A stretch of DNA of 64,000 nt from Parabacteroides gordonii MS-1 = DSM 23371 (GTDB lineage: Bacteria; Bacteroidota; Bacteroidia; Bacteroidales; Tannerellaceae). Location of the stretch: the NCBI RefSeq assembly GCF_000969825.1, contig NZ_KQ033919.1, forward strand, positions 3,298,749-3,362,748. Reading direction: 5' to 3'. The position numbers and the translations under genes are program-made. Each line of letters opens with the position of its first letter. Position 1 is the first letter of the stretch. Shown one piece after another: positions 54,401 to 62,158 of the stretch. The notes under the pieces are model-generated. The model did no database searches, was not told the DNA's origin, and worked only from the letters and a program-made list of their open reading frames with translations.

Positions 54401-54795
54401 ACACCGCCTGACAGCCAGGCTCCCAGCATACCGATCAAGGCGGGTTTTACTCCGGTTTGTGTGTAAAAGAAAGGATAGTTGTTTGTTTTATCGGCTGCCG
54501 CAAAGATGCGTCCCCCGATTTCGGGAAGGATGGAGATGTCGACATATTGATTGTCCAGTCGGAGCACGTTATATTCCTGTTCCGTCTTTTTCTCTGTCAA
54601 TACATCGTACAATGGATAGGGATAGATATATCCTTCGGCTCCCTGATAAACACGGCCGGTAAAAAAGATCGGATCAATTTCCGGACTACCGATCTGGTAG
54701 GTTGGGATCTTTTCTGTTATGGATTTCATGTTAACCTCCTGGCCTAAAAGAGGACTTGCACATAACAACAATAGTGGTATAAACTTTAAATTCAT
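51493..54795 (-). CDS. Secreted DUF5107 plus tetratricopeptide-repeat protein
   Basis: 1,100 residues. Signal peptide MNLKFIPLLLLCASPLLG. The DUF5107 part (about 40-330) looks like a beta-sandwich of the galactose-mutarotase type: YPYPLYDVLTEKK, DISILPEIGGRIFAAADK, WLSGGVEWNIPDHHRASSYM, MLYWANVSVHCNDQYQVIFP and FFLWGNNANGEMWNKIL. From about residue 490 there are at least 12 TPR-like helices (EALYYLGYLYQMTGNTAKAI, YLHYHLGNLLYYLGQKETGL). No lipobox, so periplasmic. Such proteins accompany SusCD loci and are thought to act on glycans; the substrate and reaction cannot be told from sequence. Confidence 0.85.
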   Translation of the reverse strand: MNLKFIPLLLLCASPLLGQEVNMKSITEKIPTYQIGSPEIDPIFFTGRVYQGAEGYIYPYPLYDVLTEKKTEQEYNVLRLDNQYVDISILPEIGGRIFAAADKTNNYPFFYTQTGVKPALIGMLGAWLSGGVEWNIPDHHRASSYMPINWTMKENEDGSKTIWVGETELRHRLKWSVGVSVYPNRSWVEAKIKVINPTPMIQSMLYWANVSVHCNDQYQVIFPPDVQFGADHHKVYFTNWPEGETTVGDGKTEDLSWWKNFTGSSRSIFAWGSEMSFLAGYDYGKDAGTVHVANRHVVPGKKFFLWGNNANGEMWNKILSDNDGHYLELMVGGYSDNQPDYSWINPGEIREFSQIWYPVKGIKGVKNATDDAAVNFESTEGNNYRVGYCATTLYENARVIVKYKDRLLMDKRIDIDPDKYFLDQVSVPDLSDASALYTALYDAEGNLLVDYRPVVLDEKPLPKVIDGTQPVKEYKTNEELYLAGLRVDQFNNARLDYMDFYNEALSRDSMDARVNIEVGKHYIRQGKWEKAALHLNRAQARLSHDYTTVKNTEALYYLGYLYQMTGNTAKAIDAYWAATWTPDFKHRSFYELAVLAVKDKDYKQAMDMITQSLHVGDRDLQALTLKAYILRMQGKKEEAQETIRYIQGIDPLDYWSAAEASLATSQGASFLNTGTNHNSKGIIAVQELLEVVSNYMTIGATEDALTLLNGAIALGEPYASYPLLYYYKAYNLLKQNNQTEAVACLDKAGSLSPLNNYPFRIEEINLFETLLKESPDNSYLHYHLGNLLYYLGQKETGLSHWIRSTELDPSFAIACRNVGFGYGCLNELDKSMKYYDMAIKANPNDPLLLTESDKIYEQANQPANVRLKRLESYLKTVMKHDDAVMRLLTLYNASGQYDKAIKILDNRHFHLWEGGGQVHDIYVDSHMLKGMKLLKGKRYKDAIREFELANQYPVNLEVAPSPRGGYEAKVYYLSGVAYEAMNQANKAKECFEKSANTGFRNRLTDLNYYKVKSLRKLNKNEEADATLADMQKSLEHMQKNLMDSYAKFGEANQNVQQSNILYYSGLVHLLENNPSAANEDFKQAIQLYPGNIWAKLMGEK

Positions 54796-54855
54796 GGTAT
54801 CACAACTATATTAAATTATTAAACATGCAAAAAGATATAAAAAGAGAGAGAAGAA

Positions 54856-54903
54856 ACTGCCCGAGATCACTCCCGGGACAGTCTCAAATAAGGCTTAAGC
54901 CTT
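54856..54903 (-). terminator. Hairpins after susD
   Basis: Stem with ACTG.CCCGG / CCGGG.CAGT (54856-54882), followed on the minus strand by a T/C-rich stretch, and a 14-bp perfect palindrome AAGGCTTAAGCCTT at 54890-54903. Likely a partial terminator in the susD-to-TPR gap (151 bp), lowering expression of the TPR gene relative to susCD. Confidence 0.6.
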
Positions 54904-54946
54904 AGAAAAACACCTTCGACTAATACCTTATTTTTTCTAGTTCACT

Positions 54947-56527
54947 TCAACGGGTCAGGTTTGAATTCTGCTGTTTATCCGTTGATGGATAAGGTAAATA
55001 AATTGATTTTTCACCTTGCCATGTTGTAGCAGAAGGGATCAATACGGTTTCTGCGATAGAAACGCCAGGAGCTACTTCTATCGAGGTATTGGTTTTACGT
55101 TCGTTGAAGGTTTGTTCCAATAACTCCATACGCAGCTGGTCGTCTCGGCGAGTCACCATACCGACCCAATAGCCGGCAACTTCCCATCCATGTTCTTTAA
55201 ATGCTGCATCAGCAAAAGCAGAACCGCTCAATCCGGATACAGGATCCAAGCCGGCACGTTCACGCACTTTATTCAAGCATTCATAAGCCATTGCATTAGG
55301 AGTACCATCTGCACGAGCCTGTGCTTCAGCATACCATAGCAACACTTCTGAATAACGGATCAAACGGTGACGATGGTCATTGGTCATCCAACCTGTATTG
55401 GCAGGTTTCGTGTAATCATAATCTCCTCCGTCTTCACCGATCGTAAAGATACAGAACATCGGGTGTTGTTCAGGTATATCTTTATCCCACCAATCCAGTA
55501 ATTCATTTCCTGCTGTATTTTTTTTCAAGATTTTAGGATTATAGGTCGCATCTTTACGAGGACCTGCCGGGAATTCTTTCCAGAATTTAATTTCACCCCA
55601 ACCATCACCCCAACCACCGAGTGATTCGAACAGGTTACTATCTGTCATCTGAGAGTCTTCAACCCATGTAAATGCACGGGAGTAGTTGATACCTACAACC
55701 GTTTCGTTTGTATAATTATGACTCGGAGCGTATACATATTTATATTCCGGTTCCAGAATATATTCATACGTACCTGCGTTTACACCATCGATAACAGCCT
55801 TAGCCTGTTCTGCAGCGGAAGCATAATATTGCGTTTGTTTCAGAGGCCAACCTGCCATTGCCATATAAACAGCTGCCAAAGTGGCTTGAGAAGCTTGCTT
55901 TGTAATGTACACATTGGCACCTTCATATTTACGTGGTGCAGCAGAGTAATCAGTAGGAAGAGTTGCAATACAATCCTGCAAATCTTTTACGATTTGAGTA
56001 TACACCTCTTCAACTGATGCCAGCGGGCGTTCATAATTTACTTCGTTATCCAATACCAAAGGTATAGGTCCCCAACGACGTACTAACCAGAAGTAATTGA
56101 CTGCACGCCAGTATTTTGCCTGACCGATTGCAATGTTGACTTCTTCCTTTGTTGTTGGAGTTTTTTCTGCATTTAAAATAATGTAGTTTGCAGCCTTGAT
56201 AGCTGTATAAGAGGTTTGCCAGGCGGCTTCTATTCCTTTATTCGCATCGGTCGGATGGAATGCATCAACCTCTGCATAGGCTTGTTTATTACTGCCTGGA
56301 TTAGTCGTTAAATCGTCACCTTGCCAACTGGGAATAGTAGGATTGGTATTCGTTTGGATCATACATATCTTATTATATAAGGCATAAGTAGCCATGTCCA
56401 ATTCTTCCTGAGTGGAGAAGAACGTTGAGGGAGTTAATTGTCCCTTCGGATCTTCATCCAGGAAATCACTACAAGAGGTTGACAGTAAAGCCAGACCTAA
56501 AGCATATACTATATATTTAGTTTTCAT
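54947..56527 (-). CDS. SusD/RagB-family outer-membrane lipoprotein
   Basis: 526 residues. Lipobox LLSTSCSDFLDEDPKG, the standard SusD start. TPR-like scaffold with ATYALYNKI, AAWQTSYTAIKAANYIILN and AKYWRAVNYFWLVRRWGPIP; C-terminal RLIRYSEVLLWYAEAQARAD, ECLNKVRERAGLD and LYLPYPSTD. Surface lid that binds glycan or peptide ligand over its SusC barrel. 23 bp after susC. The substrate cannot be inferred; no glycoside hydrolase is encoded in the window. Confidence 0.95.
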   Translation of the reverse strand: MKTKYIVYALGLALLSTSCSDFLDEDPKGQLTPSTFFSTQEELDMATYALYNKICMIQTNTNPTIPSWQGDDLTTNPGSNKQAYAEVDAFHPTDANKGIEAAWQTSYTAIKAANYIILNAEKTPTTKEEVNIAIGQAKYWRAVNYFWLVRRWGPIPLVLDNEVNYERPLASVEEVYTQIVKDLQDCIATLPTDYSAAPRKYEGANVYITKQASQATLAAVYMAMAGWPLKQTQYYASAAEQAKAVIDGVNAGTYEYILEPEYKYVYAPSHNYTNETVVGINYSRAFTWVEDSQMTDSNLFESLGGWGDGWGEIKFWKEFPAGPRKDATYNPKILKKNTAGNELLDWWDKDIPEQHPMFCIFTIGEDGGDYDYTKPANTGWMTNDHRHRLIRYSEVLLWYAEAQARADGTPNAMAYECLNKVRERAGLDPVSGLSGSAFADAAFKEHGWEVAGYWVGMVTRRDDQLRMELLEQTFNERKTNTSIEVAPGVSIAETVLIPSATTWQGEKSIYLPYPSTDKQQNSNLTR

Positions 56528-56550
56528 AATACTGTATCTTTATTTAATGG

Positions 56551-59500
56551 TTAGAAATTCAAGCGAACACCAAATGTATAAGAACGAGTCAACGGATAAG
56601 CTCCTAAATCAATACCGTCATTTACATCGACGCTACCATTATTGGGATCTACAAAAGAGATACCTGCCGGATCCATTCCTTTATAGCTGGTAATTGTAAA
56701 CAAGTTCTGGCAACTGAATGTAAAGCGAAGATCGGCGAATTTTGCAACCTTTTTCGGTAAGTTATAAGATAAACTTAAGTTGTCCAAACGGAAATAGTTT
56801 GCAGATTCCAGGAACTTTGTAGAAGCGGAGGCTGACTGATAATCGTTGCCTGTAACAGAAACTGAGGGATAACGGGCTGAAACTCCCTTCACATCATAGT
56901 TGTTATTCAAGTATTCACGTAATGTGATGAATGCGAAATCTCCTGTCATAGCAGTTCCTGTAAAACGAACCAAATTCAGACGATCGGCTCCAAACGAACC
57001 AGTAAAAAACATATTTAAGTCCCAGTTTTTCCAACGCAAACTGTTGTTCCAACCCAATGTGAAGTCAGGATTTGCTTTTCCTATAAATGTTCTGTCTTTA
57101 CTGTCAATTATTCCATCTTTATTTTGGTCTACAAATGCATCCCTTGCTGCTACAAACTCTCCTTTATCATTATAAATTTCTTCCAAACCTATCCACTCAT
57201 ATCCGTAGAAAGCACCGATAGGTTGTCCTACTTCCACGCGAGTCACACCATCTGTCGGGATCATACCTGCTGCCGGAGAAATTCCGGAAACGAAGTCTAA
57301 TCCACCTAAGTCCTTTACTTCATTCTTTAGATAAGTGCCGTTGAATGTTGAACTCCAGCTAAAATCAGGAGTGTCGAAGATTGTTGCATTGATAGAAAAG
57401 TCAATGCCTCGGTTGCTTACTTCAGCCGCATTTACCCAATAAGAACCACCGCCATCATAATTCGGAATAGAGCGTTGCAACAAACCGTCTTTTGTTTTCT
57501 TATCAAAATAATCAAATGAGATATTCAGACGGTGATTCAACACGGAAAAGTCTACGCCTAAGTCCAATTGATGTGTTGTTTCCCATGACAAATTCGGAGT
57601 AGCCACTGTTGTTCCTACCCAATAACCAGTGTATTGAGAAGCACCTCCGAAAGCATACATCGCTTTAGACATCAATCCTAACGTCGCATATGGATTAATA
57701 GCCTGGCTACCGATCAAACCGTAACTGGCACGAATTTTCAAATCCTGGAATATGTTCTGATTTTCCATAAAATCTTCATTACTTAAAGACCAGGCAGCTG
57801 CGATAGATGGGAACCACCCCCACTTATCATCAAAGAATTTGGAAGAGCCATCGGCACGGATTGTCCCTGTCAACATATAACGGTCTTTATAGTTATACAT
57901 CACGCGGCCTACACCTGACATCAATGCCCATTTAGAATAACTGTTGTCTGAAGTACGGCTGGAAGCCATATTAACATTCCACCAACCAACACTTTCGGTC
58001 AATAAACCGGAACCGTTTAGTGTCATATAACGATATTCAGACTGAGTCGCTTCGTAAACAGCTGTTGCAGTAAGAGCATGGTCACCCCATTTGTTTTGAT
58101 AAGTCAAATTGTTGGTCGTTTGTAACGTCATCCGGTAAGCATCACTATTTCCCATACCGTTATTGCTGTTAGTAACCTTTTTGGTAGAGAATGAATATCC
58201 TTTCTGATCATTATAATCTACACCATTACTAGTTGTAAATGTTAATCCAGGGAGAATATCAAATTTTAAATCGATGCGGGCATTGACAATATCGTTAAGA
58301 GTTTCTCCAACTTGTTCTCTCAATATTCCCACCGGATTATTTTGGGTCAAAGCACTGTATGGATCTCGGGTATATGTACCATTTTCATTTAAAATACCGA
58401 GTACTGGAGAATAGTTCATTGCTACATTAATGATATTACCTTTTCCTGCATTGAAGTCTCCACTTTTTCTCACATTATGAGATGCATTCACATCAGCGGT
58501 AACATGCAACCAATCCAGAACTTGAGAGGTGATATTGGCACGAGCTTGATAACGTTTGTTTGAATTCTCAATAACGACGCCTTCTTGTCCTACATAGTTA
58601 CCGGAAACTAAATATTGAATTTTATCGCTACCTCCGGAGAATGTCAGTTTGTAATCTTGCGTAATACCTGTCTTATAAATCTCATCCTGCCAATCTGTAC
58701 CTGCCGTTCCATTTTGAAAAGCAGACAATTGATCGGAAGAGAATGTATTGGCTCTATAAGTATTATATAATGTAGCAAATTCATATGGATTCAGCGTGTC
58801 ATAACGTTTAGCGACTGTGCCGACACCGATTTGTGCATCGAACATCACCTGTCGTGTGTTGGCTTTACCTGTTTTTGTCGTAATCAAAACAACCCCGTTG
58901 GCTCCACGCGAACCGTAGATAGCCGTAGAAGATGCATCTTTTAAAATCTGCATAGACTGAATGTCCTCCGGGTTCAATCCTGTCAGGCCACTTTCACGAA
59001 CAATGCCATCGATTACATACAACGGATCATTGCTACGGTTGATAGAACCGGAACCGCGGACACGGATCTTAACCGTACCGCCCGGTACACCACTGTTCTG
59101 CACCTGAACACCTGATACTCGTCCTTGCAATGCATCAGAGACCTGTTTGATCGGTTGGTCTTTAAATGATTTGCTATCCAAAACGGATACAGATCCGGCC
59201 AAGTCTGCTTTACGAACTGTACCGTAGCCAACGACTACAACCTCGTCGAGAGCTTGATTGTCTTCTTCTAATACAATGTTGAACAATGTCCGGTTGTTTA
59301 TTTCGATTTCTTGTGGCAGATAACCGATGTACGACACTTGCAGAATAGCATTTGCCGGAACATTTTCCAACGTGAATTTTCCATCTAAATCAGTAATTGT
59401 TCCGTTTGTGGTTCCTTTGACAAGGATATTTGCTCCGGTTACCGGTCCCATGTTATCCCTTATGGTACCTGAAATTGTACGAGTGTCTTTCTGATTTGTT

Positions 59501-59880
59501 TCAGTGTTTACAGGCGTTTCTTTCTTTGAAATGATTATCTGACGGTCAGATATAGAATAATTATTTTCCGTGCCGGAAAATAATTGGTCGAGTATTGTAT
59601 CTATCTTTTTGTTTTCAACATTGATAGATACTTTGCGGTTCAAGTCGATCGATTTGTCGAGATAAAAGAAAATAAACTCACTGCTATTTTCTATTTCATT
59701 AATAACTTCTTTAACTGTCTTATTATTGTAGTTGATAGAGAATGATGCTTCCTGAGAATATGTTTCTGAGGCAAAGCATGATCCAACGGTTAAAAACGCG
59801 AAAAGTAAAAAAATCTTCATGGCGCGTATTAGTCTTTTTTGTTTGGTTTTCCCTTGACTAAACCTGGTTTTCTTATTCAT
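56551..59880 (-). CDS. SusC/RagA-family TonB-dependent transporter with STN domain
   Basis: 1,109 residues. Signal peptide within the first 40 residues (MKIFLLFAFLTVGSCFAS). STN domain (about 46-118: FSINYNNKTVKEVINEIENS) that talks to an anti-sigma factor; carboxypeptidase-like domain (about 135-210: TISGTIRDNMGPVTGANILV); TonB box region ALDEVVVVGYGTVRKADLAG; plug with VLDSKSFKDQ, LYVIDGIVRESG and ASSTAIYGSRGANGVVLI; then barrel ending SYTFGVRLNF. The STN implies FecA-like signalling through FecR (59990-61210) to the ECF factor (50775-51338). Forms the import channel with SusD. Confidence 0.96.
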   Translation of the reverse strand: MNKKTRFSQGKTKQKRLIRAMKIFLLFAFLTVGSCFASETYSQEASFSINYNNKTVKEVINEIENSSEFIFFYLDKSIDLNRKVSINVENKKIDTILDQLFSGTENNYSISDRQIIISKKETPVNTETNQKDTRTISGTIRDNMGPVTGANILVKGTTNGTITDLDGKFTLENVPANAILQVSYIGYLPQEIEINNRTLFNIVLEEDNQALDEVVVVGYGTVRKADLAGSVSVLDSKSFKDQPIKQVSDALQGRVSGVQVQNSGVPGGTVKIRVRGSGSINRSNDPLYVIDGIVRESGLTGLNPEDIQSMQILKDASSTAIYGSRGANGVVLITTKTGKANTRQVMFDAQIGVGTVAKRYDTLNPYEFATLYNTYRANTFSSDQLSAFQNGTAGTDWQDEIYKTGITQDYKLTFSGGSDKIQYLVSGNYVGQEGVVIENSNKRYQARANITSQVLDWLHVTADVNASHNVRKSGDFNAGKGNIINVAMNYSPVLGILNENGTYTRDPYSALTQNNPVGILREQVGETLNDIVNARIDLKFDILPGLTFTTSNGVDYNDQKGYSFSTKKVTNSNNGMGNSDAYRMTLQTTNNLTYQNKWGDHALTATAVYEATQSEYRYMTLNGSGLLTESVGWWNVNMASSRTSDNSYSKWALMSGVGRVMYNYKDRYMLTGTIRADGSSKFFDDKWGWFPSIAAAWSLSNEDFMENQNIFQDLKIRASYGLIGSQAINPYATLGLMSKAMYAFGGASQYTGYWVGTTVATPNLSWETTHQLDLGVDFSVLNHRLNISFDYFDKKTKDGLLQRSIPNYDGGGSYWVNAAEVSNRGIDFSINATIFDTPDFSWSSTFNGTYLKNEVKDLGGLDFVSGISPAAGMIPTDGVTRVEVGQPIGAFYGYEWIGLEEIYNDKGEFVAARDAFVDQNKDGIIDSKDRTFIGKANPDFTLGWNNSLRWKNWDLNMFFTGSFGADRLNLVRFTGTAMTGDFAFITLREYLNNNYDVKGVSARYPSVSVTGNDYQSASASTKFLESANYFRLDNLSLSYNLPKKVAKFADLRFTFSCQNLFTITSYKGMDPAGISFVDPNNGSVDVNDGIDLGAYPLTRSYTFGVRLNF

Positions 59881-59989
59881 ATTCTGTAACGATTTAAGTT
59901 TATAATACGGTTTAATACTAGTGATTTGATAATGGGTAAGTCCTAGACTTTTACCCGGTTTAATTTAAGGTCCCATATTAATCTGAATT

Positions 59990-61210
59990 TTAAGGTTTAA
60001 CAATGATGTTTATAGATTCATTTGTTTGCTCTATTTCAATCGGAGCAGCATTCCGGAGTGCATTGAATACCTTGTCCAAATCATCTTTCAGATCCAGCTT
60101 ACCGCTACAAGTTAGTTCACTAACTTTATCGTCCCAGTGGATTTTAACCCCATAGTACTTACAAAGTTTTTCGAGTACAATATTCATCTTTTGATGCCTG
60201 AACTGGTAATAGCCATCTTTCCAGGCAACATAATCCTGGGTATTAACAGTTGAAGTATAAATCTTGTCATTAGAATTGTTGTACGTGAACAACTGGTTCG
60301 GACTGATAGTGTTTTTCTTGCGGCCTTTTACCTGTATTTCCACTTTCCCTTCTACCAGTACGACATTACTGTTGGATTCGTTTTCATAGGCAGAGACATT
60401 GAACTGCGTCCCGAGGTCTCTGATTTCCATCTTTTTTGTCTTTACGATAAACGGTCGTTTTTCGTCATGAACCACATCCAGATAAATTTCACCTTCAACG
60501 AAGATCTCCCGGCTATGATCTGAGAATTTATTCGGATAAATAACTTTCGAACCGGAATTTACCCATAATTTACTACCATCTGCGAAAGTGACAAAGGAAC
60601 GTTTACCGATGGGGACAATCAATTGATTGAAAGATTGAACTTCTTTCTCTTTTTGTTTTTCTTTTTCTTTCCCAACCTCTATATCTTGTGAGTTAACGCT
60701 AATACTTCCTTCTTCATTATATTCGAGTTGAGTCTCTTTTCCTTCAATCGAGAGCTTTTTATTTTCCGAAAGGATTAATTGAACATTTTCCGAAGGATCA
60801 TCCGTTGAGGGTATCGATTCGATAATCGCTTCATAATTAATTTCGGATTTATTGGAATATATGCTATACCATCCATAGGCCAGTAAAGCCAGTAATGAAG
60901 CGGCTGCCACTGCTGTTATTTTCAGGAAACTGCTCCGGCGTTTCTTTAAGTCATACTGATTATTCGCTGTCTGAATACGTTTCCAGAGCTCTTTTTGCTC
61001 TCCTTCCGGTAAAAAAGGAGTTTCTGTAGATGTTCTTATATTTTTCAGGAAAGAGTGTGCAATCTGCATCTCCTGTCTAAAGGATTCGTTTTCGTCCTGA
61101 AGTTGTTGCCAGAATTGATGGTCCTGAGCAGTCGGATGCAATACCGATTTCAGGAAATAATCATCATTCAACAACTGATGGGCTTTATATTTTGTATAAT
61201 CCTTATTCAT
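59990..61210 (-). CDS. FecR-family anti-sigma factor
   Basis: 406 residues from ATG 61210 (MNKDYTKYKAHQ); the frame to 61354 is an upstream extension through a repeat element. Cytoplasmic N-terminal part (1-115) with LLNDDYFLKSVLHPTAQDHQ; one transmembrane helix (about 120-140, ITAVAAASLLALLAYGWYSI); then the FecR domain: LIVPIGKRSFVTFADGSKLW, VNSGSKVIYPNKFSDHSREI, RPFIVKTKKMEIRDLGTQFN and KVEIQVKG; C-terminal DUF4974-like part with MNIVLEKLCKYYGVKI. A run of Lys/Glu (GKEKEKQKEKEV) before the FecR domain is unusual. 109 bp before susC; expected partner of the ECF sigma. Confidence 0.93.
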   Translation of the reverse strand: MNKDYTKYKAHQLLNDDYFLKSVLHPTAQDHQFWQQLQDENESFRQEMQIAHSFLKNIRTSTETPFLPEGEQKELWKRIQTANNQYDLKKRRSSFLKITAVAAASLLALLAYGWYSIYSNKSEINYEAIIESIPSTDDPSENVQLILSENKKLSIEGKETQLEYNEEGSISVNSQDIEVGKEKEKQKEKEVQSFNQLIVPIGKRSFVTFADGSKLWVNSGSKVIYPNKFSDHSREIFVEGEIYLDVVHDEKRPFIVKTKKMEIRDLGTQFNVSAYENESNSNVVLVEGKVEIQVKGRKKNTISPNQLFTYNNSNDKIYTSTVNTQDYVAWKDGYYQFRHQKMNIVLEKLCKYYGVKIHWDDKVSELTCSGKLDLKDDLDKVFNALRNAAPIEIEQTNESINIIVKP

Positions 61211-61280
61211 TTCAGGGGTGCTTTTACAATAAGGATACAGTAGTTCTTTTTTTATACTCACTAAAAAAAAGAAATTTTTA

Positions 61281-61327
61281 GAAACTGTTTTGAATTTATT
61301 ATTTGGCTGCATTATAGAAAAAACTGA
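61281..61327. repeat. 47-bp direct repeat, copy 1 (upstream of fecR)
   Basis: Matches 62019-62065 at about 41 of 47 positions, starting with identical GAAACTGTTTTGAATTTATT. Same orientation, offset 738 bp. Copy 1 lies 71-117 bp above the fecR start. Confidence 0.75.
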
Positions 61328-61335
61328 GCTATCCC

Positions 61336-61420
61336 GGCCCTCGAAGAGGGCCAACTAACTTAACCGCAGGTTACGCTTCGCTTCACCAGCGGTTAACATA
61401 GTAGGCCCTCTTCGAGGCCC
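61336..61420. repeat. 85-bp imperfect palindromic element
   Basis: Outer arms GGCCCTCGAAGAGGGCC (61336-61352) and GGCCCTCTTCGAGGCCC (61404-61420) are complementary with one mismatch. Nested arms TTAACCGC (61360-61367) and GCGGTTAA (61389-61396) pair perfectly. The centre reads AGGTTACGCTTCGCTTCACC. GC-rich in very AT-rich surroundings. Looks like a REP/MITE-type extragenic element or cruciform. Confidence 0.75.
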
Positions 61421-62018
61421 TCAAGGATGCAATAACAGTCACAGCTGTATAGCTCACATCTGGCAATATGTAAAAGACTCATATCTGGCAAAAGGTGAGT
61501 CATTTAGCGATATTGTAGACTCGAAGGGATCAATTGTGAATTATCTACAATATCTGCAACTAATGATGTATAAATTTGTATATCAATATATTAAATCATG
61601 GTTGTAGATAATATTGTATCTACAATATCAAGTATGTATCTACCACTATTTTAGACTTTGCAATCACCTAATATAATCTTCTTTCATTTGTCAGTTATCA
61701 CAATTACTTCCCTATCCGTTATCCGGTGCCCGGCATGATTCATTTAGTTTTCTGCCGTCTAAACTAAAGTTTTCTCAGTACAAAACTTTAGTTTCTATCG
61801 GATAAAACTTTAGTTTCCTCCGGTAGAAACTTTTTCCCCATCCCTGCCTACCCATCTGCTAAAAAGCAACAATAGTATATTGAGTGGTAGATGTCGGGCA
61901 ATAATTGTAGATACAATACCATCTACAACATATATCAAACACCCTTATTTATAAAGCATATAGGATATAGTGGTAGATATTGTAGATAATATTATAAAAT
62001 AAGAAAACCAAGGATTAT
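61421..62018. repeat. Repeat-rich non-coding stretch upstream of fecR
   Basis: No gene. Holds ATCTGGCAA at 61458 and 61483 (third relative at 62075); about ten TTGTAGATA/TATCTAC(A)A half-sites in both orientations between 61510 and 61990, for example TTGTAGATA (61602) facing TATCTACAA (61617); and AAACTAAAGTTT (61761) plus AAAACTTTAGTTT at 61782 and 61804 with 22-bp period. An operator array or remains of a mobile element. Confidence 0.6.
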
Positions 62019-62065
62019 GAAACTGTTTTGAATTTATTGTTTAGTTCCATTATAGGAAGAACTGA
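62019..62065. repeat. 47-bp direct repeat, copy 2
   Basis: Partner of 61281-61327. It bounds the repeat-rich stretch on the right. Could be the relic of a duplicated fecR upstream region or an insertion boundary. Confidence 0.7.
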
Positions 62066-62091
62066 AACATTTAAATCTGGCAGGAAGTGAA

Positions 62092-62136
62092 ACAAAATCA
62101 GCCGGGGTATTATGTATTAATACAACCCGGCTGATT
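62092..62136 (-). terminator. Terminator of the Rpn-family gene
   Basis: Perfect 11-bp stem AATCAGCCGGG/CCCGGCTGATT (62096-62106, 62126-62136). On the minus strand the exit reads TTTTGTTT. Confidence 0.85.
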
Positions 62137-62158
62137 CAATATATTATGCAATCATTAA

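Noticed and set aside
61211-61354. 48-codon N-terminal extension of FecR
   Set aside because: It passes through the direct repeat and palindrome; the family start (MNKDYTKYK) is at 61210.
61336-61420. tRNA-like or integron attC-like reading of the nested palindrome
   Set aside because: No anticodon arm or T-loop sequence, and no attC core sites or integrase gene nearby.
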